From: Prochlorococcus sp. AG-402-B05
GTDB taxonomy: Bacteria > Cyanobacteriota > Cyanobacteriia > PCC-6307 > Cyanobiaceae
Reading direction: 5' to 3'
DNA: 64,000 nt
Assembly (NCBI GenBank): GCA_003279635.1
Contig: QCHK01000002.1
Span: 62,001 to 126,000, forward strand
Part shown: one piece after another, positions 1-10,306 of the stretch
Layout: each line of letters starts with the position of its first letter
How positions within the stretch are numbered: the first letter of the stretch is position 1
Made by a program: the position numbers and the translations under genes
Notes under the pieces: model-generated
What the model was told of the DNA's origin: nothing
Database searches by the model: none
What the model saw: only the letters and a program-made list of their open reading frames with translations

Positions 1-736
1 TGATAGCCTGTCTTATCCACCAAGTAGCGTAAGTTGAGAATTTATATCCTTTCTCATGATCAAATTTTTCAGCTGCACGAATTAGACCAAGACTTCCTTC
101 TTGAATAAGATCTTGAAAAGACAACCCTCTATTCATATATTTCTTGGCAATTGAAACTACTAATCGTAGATTCGATTGCACCATTTTTTCTTTTGCTCGT
201 CTACCAAGCATTAATCGCCTGCGGAAGCGAGTTAATGGCATTTCTGCAAGAACTGCCCATTCTTTGACTGATGGAAAATGTCCATTCTCGCTTTCAAATT
301 GTGCAGCTTCTTCCTCTAATTGAAGAAGATCTGCTATCTTTCTGGCTAATTCAATTTCTTCGTCTGGCCTGAGAAGTCTTATACGGCCAATCTCTTGTAG
401 ATAAACCCTAATCGAGTCTTCGGTATAAACACCCTTTGGTCCTATTTTTATACTTGCTAAGGCTTTAGCTGCTGCTTCTTGAGCACTTGATAGAACAGAG
501 GCATTATCCTCATCATCCAGATCGATATCTGCTTCAGGCACTTTATTTGCTTCAGCAATTAATTTATCCGCCTCTAGATCTAAATCAATTTTTAGATCAT
601 TTGAAGATTCTTGAGGAAGAGTTTGGGTTTCTTTAGTCACGTTTACTTTGGCAGCTGTGTTTTTAATTTTTTTGGAATTGTTTTTAGTTTCCTGAGTAAT
701 TGAAATATTTTTAGATGTCTGTTTTTCCTTTAACAT
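1..736 (-). CDS. rpoD: Primary RNA polymerase sigma factor RpoD (SigA), 5' part only
   Basis: The minus strand from the ATG at 734-736 is open to the window edge, giving about 245 N-terminal residues; the C-terminal part lies outside. The N-terminus is a Lys/Thr/Asn-rich stretch followed by an acidic segment, then region 1.2 ([15 protein letters not shown]) and region 2 with [22 protein letters not shown] and the core-binding and -10-binding residues leading to YATWWIRQA. These match the principal sigma-70 of cyanobacteria, which directs housekeeping transcription. Group 2 sigma factors share region 2, so the assignment to the essential factor rests on the long N-terminus and is slightly less sure. 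It is divergent from priA across a 369-bp spacer. The truncation is only the window boundary. Confidence 0.93.
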   Translation of the reverse strand, partial: MLKEKQTSKNISITQETKNNSKKIKNTAAKVNVTKETQTLPQESSNDLKIDLDLEADKLIAEANKVPEADIDLDDEDNASVLSSAQEAAAKALASIKIGPKGVYTEDSIRVYLQEIGRIRLLRPDEEIELARKIADLLQLEEEAAQFESENGHFPSVKEWAVLAEMPLTRFRRRLMLGRRAKEKMVQSNLRLVVSIAKKYMNRGLSFQDLIQEGSLGLIRAAEKFDHEKGYKFSTYATWWIRQAI

Positions 737-1105
737 GATTTACCCGATGGTTTTGTGGTCTGTTGCAGAGCTCAGGTTATTACCCGAAAAAATGGTAGGA
801 ATCTCCTAGAGATAATATTTCAGGAAAAACTATTTAATTTGTAAAATTTCAACAAAAGCAATCTAATTTGAGATTGTCCTTAATCGGGATAAATCTTGCG
901 AAAAATCACATGAAATCAATATGGACTTGAAATTATGAAAGATGTTTTGTTGAAGAATGGAAATGTGTAAGCAAGGAAGTCAGGGGATTTCTCAGACCGG
1001 CTTATCTCGGAATTGGAATTTTCCTATTCTTGATAAAGCTTCTAGTCTTCCCTCTGGGTGGAATTTTGCTAGTTCCACAACAACTTTAAAGTTGTTCACA
1101 ATCCA
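737..1105. other. Intergenic region between rpoD and priA
   Basis: This 369-bp divergent spacer must carry the promoters of rpoD and priA. I see no tRNA-like or terminator structure. Its right third (about 975-1075) is visibly less AT-rich than the rest and is open in one frame (see the candidate ORF at 963-1112). A perfect 18-bp palindrome sits just before the priA start codon. No convincing paired -35/-10 elements could be assigned by eye. Confidence 0.5.
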
Positions 1106-1112
1106 ATGGTAG
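963..1112 (+). CDS. Candidate small ORF upstream of priA, doubtful
   Basis: An ATG at 963 opens a 49-codon frame ending at TAG 1110-1112, overlapping the first 7 nt of priA in another frame. The peptide is rich in Ser, Thr and Trp and has no recognisable motif, signal peptide or membrane segment. The region is more GC-rich than the adjacent spacer, which is the only hint of coding constraint. There is no strong Shine-Dalgarno sequence. It could equally be an untranslated leader of priA or a small RNA. I do not recognise it and offer no function. Confidence 0.15.
   Translation: MCKQGSQGISQTGLSRNWNFPILDKASSLPSGWNFASSTTTLKLFTIQW
1079..1096. repeat. 18-bp perfect palindrome ahead of priA
   Basis: AACAACTTT is followed directly by its reverse complement AAAGTTGTT, ending 9 nt before the priA ATG. 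With no loop it is unlikely to be an RNA hairpin of full length; it reads more like a site for a symmetric DNA-binding dimer. The position overlaps where a ribosome would load on priA. Chance occurrence in AT-rich DNA is possible but 18 bp is long. Confidence 0.5.
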
Positions 1113-3391
1113 AAAAAATTTCTAAAGTCGGCAAGTATTTAAAAAATATGAATCCTTTTATATTTGATATTTGGTTACATGTAGGTCGTGAGGGGCGATG
1201 TTTTTCATATCAAGATGGAAATAATTTAGATATTGATTTAGGCGATGTTGTGACAGTGCGTCTGAAAGGGCAACGCATGCAAGGGTTGGTCGTTAAGAAG
1301 ATGAAAAAAAATATAAATAGTACACACCAAAATTTAAATAATTTTTTGCTTAATAATGTAGAAACATTGGTTCAAAAAGCAGCTATCAAAAAAGAATGGA
1401 GAGAGTGGCTAGAAGAAATTGCGCTTGATTTATATGTAAGTGATTTTCAGATGCTTAAGACCGCGTTACCTCCTGGTTGGTTAGGAAGGTCGAAACTATC
1501 GAATAGACCTAAAAAACTCTGGTGGGTAAAATTGTCTAACAATAATCATGAGGGAAAGATATCTTCTCGACAGATTGAGTTAAAGAAAAATCTTCTCTTA
1601 AATGGAGGGGGAAAATGGCAAAAGGATTTGGAGTCTGAAGGATTTTCTTCTGTATTGATTAGAAACTTTGTCTCAGTTGGTTGCGGAGAAAGAGAAAAAC
1701 GTCTTTTTCTTTTCAATTCTTTTGATAATGAAGAATCTAAGGATGAAAATATTTTAAAGATTGAGGAACCTCAACCTTTAACGCTAGAGCAAAAATTAGC
1801 AAAAGAAAAATATGAGTCTCTTGCAAATGGATCAGCTCTTTTGCTTTGGGGTGTTACTGGGTCTGGTAAGACGGAGGTATACCTACAAATTGCAGCGCTT
1901 GAGTTGTCTGAAAGTAGACATTGTCTTATCCTTACACCCGAAATTGGGTTGGTACCACAATTAGTTGACCGCTTTCGAAAAAGATTTGGGTTAAACGTTT
2001 TTGAATATCATAGTAATTGTTCTACTAAAGAGAAAATTGATACATGGAAGAGAGCTTTAGATACTACAAAACCTAGTGTGTTCATTGGTACTCGATCAGC
2101 TATTTTTCTACCATTGTCCAACTTGGGATTGATAGTTCTTGATGAAGAACACGATAGCTCTTATAAACAGGAATCCCCTATGCCTTGTTATCATGCAAGA
2201 GAATTGGCAATTCATAGAGCAAAAAAAATAGGTGCTAAAGTAATACTTGGAACAGCAACTCCATCTTTAAATGTTTGGAAAAATTTAAAACCCAATGGAA
2301 ATGTAGTTGTTGCAAAATTAACTCAAAGGATTTCTAATCGTAAATTACCAACGGTTAGTGTCGTAGACATGCGAGAAGAGTTAGCTATCGGAAATAGAAG
2401 TTTAATTAGTAGATATCTAAAAACACAACTTTTGAGTATAAAAGAGAGTGGAAATCAAGCTATCATTTTAGTACCTAGACGTGGATATAGTAGTTTTCTA
2501 AGTTGTCGAAGTTGTGGAGAGGTCGTTCAATGTCCACATTGTGATGTTGCACTAACTGTACATCGTTCCAAAGAGGGTATTCAATGGTTGCGTTGTCACT
2601 GGTGTGACTTTCGTTCGACAATTAGTGATAAATGTGGAGAATGTGGTTCAAATGCTTTTAAACCTTTTGGGACTGGAACACAAAGAGTTATGGATCATTT
2701 AGAAAGAGAACTAGAGGGTATAAGTTTATTAAGGTTTGATAGAGATACAACTAGAGGCCGTGATGGCCATAGATTGTTGCTAGAAAGATTTGCTGATGGT
2801 GACGCCGATATTTTAGTAGGTACTCAGATGCTATCTAAAGGCATGGATTTACCAAAGGTAACTCTTGCCGTTGTCTTGGCAGCAGATGGTTTATTGTATC
2901 GTCCTGATTTAATGGCTACTGAAGAAACACTTCAACTATTTATGCAATTAGCTGGTCGTGCAGGGCGAGGTGAGCAACCTGGAAAGGTTGTAGTGCAAAC
3001 TTATTGTCCTGATCATCCAGTGATTCTTCATTTGATTGATGGGAGTTACGAAGAGTTCCTGAAAAAAGAAGAAAAGACTAGAAAAGAAGCCTCGATGGTT
3101 CCATACAGTCGAGCCTGCTTATTGAAGTTTTCTGGCGAATCTTCAGAGTTGACATCACATGGTGCATTTGATGTTTTATCAAAAATAAAGAATGCTTGCA
3201 GTCAAAAAGGTTGGAAATCAGTCGGTCCAGCACCTTCATTAGTTGAGAGGGTTGCAGGTAAAAGCCGTTGGCAACTTCTTTTGTACGGTCCAGAATATAG
3301 TCGTATACCACTCCCTTATGGACCTGAATTATGGAAAGATCTACCAAAAGGAGTAACTCTTTCTATTGATCCTGATCCTCTGCAACTATGA
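1106..3391 (+). CDS. priA: Primosomal protein N' (PriA) replication-restart helicase
   Basis: PriA is the 3'-to-5' superfamily 2 helicase that reloads the replisome at stalled forks. The 761-residue protein has the full family layout: an N-terminal DNA-binding part, Walker A in GVTGSGKTEVYL (about residue 250), the DEEH motif II in VLDEEHDSSYKQ, and a cysteine-rich zinc-binding segment (CRSCGEVVQCPHC, CHWC, CGECG) between the two helicase lobes. Motif VI is in QLAGRAGRGEQPG. The ATG at 1106 is preceded in frame by a stop at 1070-1072 and no other start, so the start is well fixed. It converges with the DUF3153 gene, 15 bp apart. Confidence 0.95.
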   Translation: MVEKISKVGKYLKNMNPFIFDIWLHVGREGRCFSYQDGNNLDIDLGDVVTVRLKGQRMQGLVVKKMKKNINSTHQNLNNFLLNNVETLVQKAAIKKEWREWLEEIALDLYVSDFQMLKTALPPGWLGRSKLSNRPKKLWWVKLSNNNHEGKISSRQIELKKNLLLNGGGKWQKDLESEGFSSVLIRNFVSVGCGEREKRLFLFNSFDNEESKDENILKIEEPQPLTLEQKLAKEKYESLANGSALLLWGVTGSGKTEVYLQIAALELSESRHCLILTPEIGLVPQLVDRFRKRFGLNVFEYHSNCSTKEKIDTWKRALDTTKPSVFIGTRSAIFLPLSNLGLIVLDEEHDSSYKQESPMPCYHARELAIHRAKKIGAKVILGTATPSLNVWKNLKPNGNVVVAKLTQRISNRKLPTVSVVDMREELAIGNRSLISRYLKTQLLSIKESGNQAIILVPRRGYSSFLSCRSCGEVVQCPHCDVALTVHRSKEGIQWLRCHWCDFRSTISDKCGECGSNAFKPFGTGTQRVMDHLERELEGISLLRFDRDTTRGRDGHRLLLERFADGDADILVGTQMLSKGMDLPKVTLAVVLAADGLLYRPDLMATEETLQLFMQLAGRAGRGEQPGKVVVQTYCPDHPVILHLIDGSYEEFLKKEEKTRKEASMVPYSRACLLKFSGESSELTSHGAFDVLSKIKNACSQKGWKSVGPAPSLVERVAGKSRWQLLLYGPEYSRIPLPYGPELWKDLPKGVTLSIDPDPLQL

Positions 3392-3406
3392 GTGGCTTTC
3401 TTCACA

Positions 3407-4498
3407 TTAAGGTGGTAGCTCAGGGAAACCGAAGCCCATTAGGAGACGTACTCTTTGAAGGGATAAGCTCAGCAAAGTTAAGGTAATTATCAAGATAATC
3501 CCAACTGAAATTTGGTTCCATTTCCAATTTGAAATCTCCAGTTGGTTAATCTGTCCAATTTCAAGAGGAAAGAAAGTTAAACCTTGTTTAAAAGTAGGTT
3601 CAAGTGGTTTTGTGTTGAAATTATTTTTATTGCCAATACCATTAATTACGATGTTTAGTTTTAATCCAGGAATTTTTGGGATTTCTCTCAAATCAAAATA
3701 AATCTTAAAATTTTGACTTGTACCAATTATCCAGTTTTTGTTGTTTGTAATTATTTCAGGTTTATTTATACTGAATCCGCTAGTTTTTGAAGCTACTGAA
3801 ACTATTTCTTGAAGTAATTTATTTGCTTCTTCAAAACGAATAGTTGGTGATTCAAAATGCTGCTTATCCTCATGAGTTAGGAGTTTTAAGATACTATGTT
3901 TTTTAGTAAGATTATCTTCAAATTGCATTTGCCATGGAATTGATTCACCATAATTACTATCTATATCAAGTGAAATCTTTAGTCGATCTGGACCTGTAAC
4001 ACTCAGGGTTGTTGATATATCTACGCAACCACTCAAAAGGAAGGTTAATAATAAAATACTTAATAAAGTTATTATTGAAAATCCAAAGTCTAGACTTTTT
4101 GTTGGACCAGTTGGAGGATGATAAATTTTCTCCTTCTTCTTTTTTGCTTTGCTAAATGACGATTTTAGAGATGGTTCCATCTCTAATTTTGGTATTTCGA
4201 CTGACCAGTTTGATGGTTTTGGTAAACGTGGAGAATCAAGTATTGATAAAAGCTGTTTAGCTTGTTGACGGACGCTTTCTTTTTTATTATGGATTAATGT
4301 TTGACAGATATTGATCGCCTTTTGTTCATCACCTTTCCCCATATAGGCAGTAACTAAAAGTAGCCTAAGTTGTCCTCCTATTTCTGTCTCTGCTTGGAAA
4401 TCTAGAAGTAAAGGTTCAATTATTCTTATGCAAATACCGTAGTCACCTTTATCAAGGGCCGCTTCAGTAGCTTTTATAGCTGAAGCTATATTTGACAT
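3407..4498 (-). CDS. DUF3153 membrane protein with internal lipobox-like segment
   Basis: A 363-residue protein. Residues 1-90 form a helical, TPR-like segment; 91-135 is a basic linker (AKKKKEK); about 139-157 is a hydrophobic helix ending in LLSGC at Cys158; the rest is a beta-rich domain matching DUF3153 (LSVTGPDRLKISLDID), and a second hydrophobic helix near 325-345 precedes a short tail. The LLSGC reads like a lipobox but is internal, so either the real protein is a double-pass membrane protein or the N-terminal part belongs to a cytoplasmic domain. It is the last gene of the argB operon: the argB stop codon abuts this ATG. The function is unknown; the family is cyanobacterial. Confidence 0.75.
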   Translation of the reverse strand: MSNIASAIKATEAALDKGDYGICIRIIEPLLLDFQAETEIGGQLRLLLVTAYMGKGDEQKAINICQTLIHNKKESVRQQAKQLLSILDSPRLPKPSNWSVEIPKLEMEPSLKSSFSKAKKKKEKIYHPPTGPTKSLDFGFSIITLLSILLLTFLLSGCVDISTTLSVTGPDRLKISLDIDSNYGESIPWQMQFEDNLTKKHSILKLLTHEDKQHFESPTIRFEEANKLLQEIVSVASKTSGFSINKPEIITNNKNWIIGTSQNFKIYFDLREIPKIPGLKLNIVINGIGNKNNFNTKPLEPTFKQGLTFFPLEIGQINQLEISNWKWNQISVGIILIITLTLLSLSLQRVRLLMGFGFPELPP

Positions 4499-5413
4499 TT
4501 AACCTCTACCCATAACCATTGTTCCAATACCTGCATCAGTGAAAACTTCTAATAGAAGTGAGTGAGGAGTTCTTCCGTCAATGATATGGGCAGCATTCAC
4601 ACCTTGGGCAAGCGAACGTATACAACATTCAACTTTTGGTTTCATACCTGCTTTAACTATCCCTTTATTAATTAATTCTCTAGCTTCCGATAAACGTATA
4701 TTTTTTATTAAGGAAGAAGGATCATTTTCATTCCTTAAAATACCTGGGGTATCTGTTAGAAGGATTAATTTTTCGGCACCTAGTGCTGCCGCAAGCTCTC
4801 CAGCAACAGTATCAGCATTGATATTGTGTGATCTGCCATCTGAAGAGTTGGCTACGCTAGAAATGACTGGGACGTAACCTTCTTCGAGAAGAGGACTCAA
4901 AATCTTTGTATTTACTTTTGCAACTTCTCCAACAAGACCATGACTTCCACCTCCAAGCGTTCTTGCCTCAATAAGTCCACCATCTATTCCAGATAGTCCA
5001 ACAGCCAATCTTCCGTGATTGTTTATTCCACTTACAATCTGTTTATTTACTCTTCCAGTAAGAACCATTTCTACAACATCCATGGTCTCGGTATCAGTAA
5101 TACGTAAACCATCAAGGAAAACTGGTTTTATTCCCAATTTTTCTAACCATTCGTTTATTTCTGGACCCCCACCATGAACGACTACTATTTGTACGCCAAC
5201 AAACGAGAGAAGAGCTAGATCTCTAAATACTGCATTTTGAAGTGTTTTATTTGCCATAGCTGAGCCACCATATTTAATTACGATTCTTTTATTTGCAAAA
5301 CGCTGAATATAAGGAAGCGCCTCACTTAAGACGGAAACTCTTATTGAATCTTTGTCCGTGAAGGGTTTATTAGTATTCATACTGTGGTTAGATTGTTGGT
5401 TTTCTTTATTCAT
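4499..5413 (-). CDS. argB: N-acetylglutamate kinase
   Basis: ArgB phosphorylates N-acetyl-L-glutamate in the second step of arginine synthesis. In cyanobacteria it is the classic target of PII (GlnB). The 304-residue sequence has the amino-acid kinase fold: VIKYGGSAM near residue 45, [14 protein letters not shown], the [15 protein letters not shown] nucleotide-site segment and LLTDTPGIL. The N-terminus carries about 20 extra polar residues before the conserved start of the fold, and an internal Met 12 residues in could also serve as start. It overlaps the upstream DUF2854 gene by 8 bp and abuts the DUF3153 gene, which points to one transcript. Confidence 0.96.
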   Translation of the reverse strand: MNKENQQSNHSMNTNKPFTDKDSIRVSVLSEALPYIQRFANKRIVIKYGGSAMANKTLQNAVFRDLALLSFVGVQIVVVHGGGPEINEWLEKLGIKPVFLDGLRITDTETMDVVEMVLTGRVNKQIVSGINNHGRLAVGLSGIDGGLIEARTLGGGSHGLVGEVAKVNTKILSPLLEEGYVPVISSVANSSDGRSHNINADTVAGELAAALGAEKLILLTDTPGILRNENDPSSLIKNIRLSEARELINKGIVKAGMKPKVECCIRSLAQGVNAAHIIDGRTPHSLLLEVFTDAGIGTMVMGRG

Positions 5414-5978
5414 TTTTTTGTGGATTATCTTCTTGTTTTTGCGGAAGTAGGATCAAATCTATTGCACTGGGTGTGGGACAAAATAATTCAGCGCACAAAC
5501 CTTTAGCAAAGAATCTTCCTAAACGTTCTTTTTGAGCATTCCATCTTTCCAAGGACACAGCAGCCATTTCAAATCTCATTCGTATTCCATAATTACCCTC
5601 TTTGACCAACTCTTCTACTTCTATAAGTTGGGGAGGATTGTCTATGTCCCAAAGCTTTAATACTCTTAAAGAGGATTCAAGTTGGCAAGATTGGCCATAG
5701 CGCCATCTAGTTACATCTTTGACTAGTTTTCCTAGCTCTTCAGGAGCTCTGTCTCTCTCTGAGGCAAACTTAGTCGCAGGAACTACTCTTAGGGCAGGAG
5801 GAACTTCAGTCGTTTTTAGTGATATACCTATTAGAAAAATAGGTACTCCATAGAAGAAAGTCGGAACACTGAGGTTTGTTGCATCAGTGAAATAGGCTGT
5901 TAGGCCTATTAGAGAAAGGGATGCTCCTCCGATAGTGATGAGGCTTGCCGGTGAGAGTAGTTTATTCATAGGTGTCAT
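5406..5978 (-). CDS. DUF2854 family membrane protein
   Basis: A 190-residue conserved cyanobacterial protein with two hydrophobic helices near the N-terminus (about residues 10-28 and 38-55) and a soluble C-terminal domain of about 120 residues with several Trp/Arg residues ([17 protein letters not shown]). This matches my memory of DUF2854, also found in plant plastids; no function is established to my knowledge. A second Met lies at codon 4. It heads a three-gene operon with argB and the DUF3153 gene and is divergent from the small gene at 6024, only 45 bp away. Confidence 0.75.
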   Translation of the reverse strand: MTPMNKLLSPASLITIGGASLSLIGLTAYFTDATNLSVPTFFYGVPIFLIGISLKTTEVPPALRVVPATKFASERDRAPEELGKLVKDVTRWRYGQSCQLESSLRVLKLWDIDNPPQLIEVEELVKEGNYGIRMRFEMAAVSLERWNAQKERLGRFFAKGLCAELFCPTPSAIDLILLPQKQEDNPQKNE

Positions 5979-6023
5979 TTTGGCTAAAATCGTGGGCAGA
6001 TGGTTTTATCAGGAGACAGTCTC

Positions 6024-6215
6024 ATGGCCTCACACCAAAAACAATTTTCTGAGTTAACTGAACTTGTTGAAAAATTAAACAAGGATAGGGCTTGGATCCT
6101 TGAACAATTAGATAAAGGTAGCTGGCCTGAATTTAGACCTGATCTTGCAGCTTTGGAGAGAGAATTAGGTCAACTTTTAACTAGAGCTACAGAATACATT
6201 GAAGAAAATGGTTGA
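6024..6215 (+). CDS. Small conserved helical protein, function unknown
   Basis: A 63-residue acidic protein (MASHQKQFSELTELVEKLNK...) predicted to be mostly helical, with heptad-like Leu spacing that could form a short coiled coil. The frame extends upstream to 6000, but an AGGAG at 6011-6015 lies 8 nt before the ATG at 6024 and decides for this start. It converges on the SSB-like gene with only 4 bp between the stops. I do not recognise a family with known function. Confidence 0.7.
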   Translation: MASHQKQFSELTELVEKLNKDRAWILEQLDKGSWPEFRPDLAALERELGQLLTRATEYIEENG

Positions 6216-6219
6216 TTTT

Positions 6220-6657
6220 TCAGAATGGAATGTCATCTGTATCAGGAACTAATGGTGAGCTGTCCCATTTAACACCCTCGTTATTTAAAGGATTTACGGA
6301 ATCGCTTTTTATATTTGACTGAGCTTGAGAAGGAATTGATGAAACAGCTGTTTTAGATGAAAAAGGGTGGATTCGAGAAAGAGTAAATTCAGCTTGTTTT
6401 TCTTTAGTCCCATCCTTGCGAGGAACAGTATTCATTCTTAATCGACCTTCTATTACTAATTTAGAATTGACTTGAACTGTGTTTTGAAGTTCTTCTGCTA
6501 ATTTCCCCCAACCAACTACCTTAATTGCGCATGGAGGGTCATCAGCACGGAGGCTGTCAAATTCAACTTCTAGTTCAGCTAGGGGAGTTTTGTTGTCTTG
6601 GGTAAAACGGACTGTTGGTGCCTTCTTTACCAAAACCTCAAGCATGCAATGGTTCAT
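6220..6657 (-). CDS. ssb: Single-stranded DNA-binding protein (OB fold)
   Basis: A 145-residue protein with an N-terminal OB-fold of about 105 residues (LAELEVEFDSL, IKVVGWGKLAEELQNTV, LVIEGRLRMNTVPRKDG), a low-complexity linker and the acidic C-terminal tip DTDDIPF. That tip is the conserved SSB peptide that binds repair and replication partners. The OB domain differs from canonical E. coli SSB in the first strands, so it may be a paralogue rather than the main replicative SSB; another ssb gene elsewhere would settle this. The N-terminal end overlaps the extended reading frame of cobK on the other strand. Confidence 0.75.
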   Translation of the reverse strand: MNHCMLEVLVKKAPTVRFTQDNKTPLAELEVEFDSLRADDPPCAIKVVGWGKLAEELQNTVQVNSKLVIEGRLRMNTVPRKDGTKEKQAEFTLSRIHPFSSKTAVSSIPSQAQSNIKSDSVNPLNNEGVKWDSSPLVPDTDDIPF

Positions 6658-6688
6658 TTTTTTTTCTTTAATTATTGTGGTTATCTTG

Positions 6689-7498
6689 ATGGATATAAGG
6701 GGAAAATGCCAGCCACATCTTTGGTTGTTAACAGGAACAGGCGAAGGTCATTTCTTCGCTGAGTCTTTATTGAAAGAAGGCTGGAAAATTACTGTTAGTG
6801 TTGTTTCTGATAGAGCCTCGATTCCATATGAAAAATTAGATTTAGAGAAAATATTAATTGGGGCCTTAATTACTGAGGAAGAGATCAGGGGAGTGATATT
6901 AAACGCCAGAATTCATCAAAATGGATTTCATTGCGTTGTTGATCTGACTCATCCATTTGCTATAAAAATCACACGGTCAATCTCAAAAGTTTGTAAGGAA
7001 CTCGGTCAAACATACATAAGGTATGAAAGAGCTATCGATAATATCTCAAATGCATTTTTAATAGAAAAATTTAGTGATTTAAGAAATTATGATCTAAAAA
7101 ATAAATCTATTTTGCTCGCAGTAGGAGTAAGGTATCTTCAAGAAGCCTTGTTCTTCGCAAGAAAATCAGGGGCAAATGTTTATGCAAGAGTTTTAGCTAA
7201 TCCAGAAAGTATAAGAAAAACATTGTCTTCATCAATTCAAAAAACAAATTTTGCGATATTAAACCCTTCAGTCTCTAGTAATGGAAAAATTGAAAAAGCT
7301 CTTGTAAGGAAATGGAATATTACTGGTGTCATTTGTAGGCAATCAGGAGGAAGAAATGAAATCTTATGGCACCGAATTTGTTTGAGTATGAGAATTAATC
7401 TTTGGTTGTTGGAGAGACCTTCTGAATTTAAAAATATTAATTCAGTAGATAGCTATGAAAAATTAATTAAAAAATTAAAATCTATTAATATGGAATAA
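6689..7498 (+). CDS. cobK: Precorrin-6A reductase (CobK/CbiJ)
   Basis: CobK reduces precorrin-6A during synthesis of the corrin ring of (pseudo)cobalamin, which Prochlorococcus makes itself. The protein begins with the family's nucleotide-binding segment (HLWLLTGTGEGHFFAESLL), followed by VVDLTHPFA, YIRYER and a late GVICRQSGGRNE segment. The open frame reaches back to 6590 inside the SSB-like gene on the other strand, but the conserved domain starts right after the ATG at 6689, so I chose that start (269 residues). cutA follows after 15 bp. cobO at 24.2 kb belongs to the same pathway but is unlinked. Confidence 0.87.
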   Translation: MDIRGKCQPHLWLLTGTGEGHFFAESLLKEGWKITVSVVSDRASIPYEKLDLEKILIGALITEEEIRGVILNARIHQNGFHCVVDLTHPFAIKITRSISKVCKELGQTYIRYERAIDNISNAFLIEKFSDLRNYDLKNKSILLAVGVRYLQEALFFARKSGANVYARVLANPESIRKTLSSSIQKTNFAILNPSVSSNGKIEKALVRKWNITGVICRQSGGRNEILWHRICLSMRINLWLLERPSEFKNINSVDSYEKLIKKLKSINME

Positions 7499-7513
7499 AA
7501 AGTTTTTAAGGTC

Positions 7514-7837
7514 ATGCATTTATCTGATTTGAATCAAGAGATTTATTTGGTTATAACTACTGAAGTCGATAAAAAAAATGCATCTAAATTAGCTAATTTA
7601 CTCTTGAAGGAGAAATTAATACCCTGCGTAACTTTTAAGAATATCGAATCACATTTTTGGTGGGAAGGAAATATAAATCAATCGCAAGAAGTACAATTAA
7701 TGATTAAGTGTAAGAAAGAGAATCTAGATATCGTTTGTAATAAGATTTCTGAATTGCATAGCTATGAAATACCAGAAATAATTTATTTTCGTGTTTCAGC
7801 TATTAAAAATTACCATCATTGGGTGAATTCTATTTGA
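7514..7837 (+). CDS. cutA: Divalent-ion tolerance protein CutA1
   Basis: A 107-residue protein of the trimeric CutA1 family, which has a PII-like ferredoxin fold and is linked to metal tolerance, though its true role is uncertain. Recognisable parts are LLLKEKLIPCVTF, the ESHFWWEGNINQSQEVQLMIK strand pair and SYEIPEIIYF near the C-terminus, all standard for the family. It starts 15 bp after cobK and is probably co-transcribed. It converges with the PfkB kinase gene across 11 bp with no visible terminator. Confidence 0.93.
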   Translation: MHLSDLNQEIYLVITTEVDKKNASKLANLLLKEKLIPCVTFKNIESHFWWEGNINQSQEVQLMIKCKKENLDIVCNKISELHSYEIPEIIYFRVSAIKNYHHWVNSI

Positions 7838-7848
7838 GCTTTCAATCC

Positions 7849-8859
7849 TTAGGTTTCTAAATGTGAATTGATCAAATTTAAAAGATCAGTATTGGAACGA
7901 GATCCTAATTGTGTAACTATCTGTCCTGCACAAATAGATCCAATTTTTGCAGATAATTCTGGCTTTAGGCCATCTGCATACCCTTTTAAAAAAGCTCCAG
8001 CATAAAGATCTCCTGCACCAGTTGTATCAACAGCCTTCCCAAGAATGAAAGGATCTATTTTAATTTCTTTGCCATTTGAAATTAGAATTGAGCCTTTTTC
8101 ACCAATTGTGATTGCCGCAAGATCACATTTTTTTTTCAATTCTTCAAGAGCTGAACTTAGAGAAGAGGTATTATACAAAGTTGTTATTTCATCTTCATTG
8201 GCAAATAATATATCTATATGATCGTCAACTAGTTTTATAAAACTCTCGCGATGTCTACTAACACAAAATGAATCAGAAAGGGATAAAGCAACTTTTCGAC
8301 TTGCATTTTTAGCTATTTTTGCTGCTTTAATAAATGCATTTTTAGCGGCGGGGTTGTCCCATAGGTATCCCTCTAAATAAAGTATTTTTGCTTCCCTAAC
8401 TACTGAGAGGTCGATATCCTTAGGTTCTAAGAGAACTGAAGCGCCCAGGTAAGTGCACATAGTTCTCTGAGCATCTGGAGTGACAAAAATTATGCATCTG
8501 GCAGTCGAGGGGCCAACGGATGACGGTGGCGTCTTGAAAATGGTCCCAGTCGTTAATATTTCCTCTGTAAAGATTTCTCCTAGCTTGTCATCTCTTACCC
8601 TTCCAATAAAGGCTGCCTTCCCACCTAACTGTGCAACACATGCTAATGAATTGGCAACAGAACCTCCTGACCTTTGAATTCTGTTAGTAGTCATTTCATA
8701 AAGTTCTTTAGCTTTGTTTTCATCAATCAAGGTCATTGAACCTTTGTCGAAAGATAGTTTCTCTAGAAGAGAATCATCTGTTGTTGTTAATACGTCTACT
8801 ATTGCATTCCCAATACCTACTATGTCTAGTGAAGGGGTGTTTCTCTTATTAGTCATCAA
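7849..8859 (-). CDS. PfkB-family sugar/nucleoside kinase (adenosine kinase-like)
   Basis: A 336-residue ribokinase-fold kinase. The N-terminal motif is GIGNAIVDVL, followed by SGGSVANSLACVAQLGGKAAFIGRV (PfkB signature 1); the C-terminal signature 2 is DTTGAGDLYAGAFLKGYADG, containing the catalytic Asp. The overall pattern resembles adenosine kinase-like members of the family rather than fructokinase, but the substrate cannot be fixed by eye. Two Met codons open the frame (MMTNK); either could be used. It lies 38 bp downstream of purA on the same strand, so a role in adenine nucleoside salvage would fit the context. Confidence 0.88.
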   Translation of the reverse strand: MMTNKRNTPSLDIVGIGNAIVDVLTTTDDSLLEKLSFDKGSMTLIDENKAKELYEMTTNRIQRSGGSVANSLACVAQLGGKAAFIGRVRDDKLGEIFTEEILTTGTIFKTPPSSVGPSTARCIIFVTPDAQRTMCTYLGASVLLEPKDIDLSVVREAKILYLEGYLWDNPAAKNAFIKAAKIAKNASRKVALSLSDSFCVSRHRESFIKLVDDHIDILFANEDEITTLYNTSSLSSALEELKKKCDLAAITIGEKGSILISNGKEIKIDPFILGKAVDTTGAGDLYAGAFLKGYADGLKPELSAKIGSICAGQIVTQLGSRSNTDLLNLINSHLET

Positions 8860-8897
8860 GTTTGTTTAAAAATCATAAAAGAACAATTGTTTGTTTT

Positions 8898-10280
<1,383 letters not shown>

Positions 10281-10306
10281 TCAAAGAAATGAATTAAAGA
10301 TTATCT

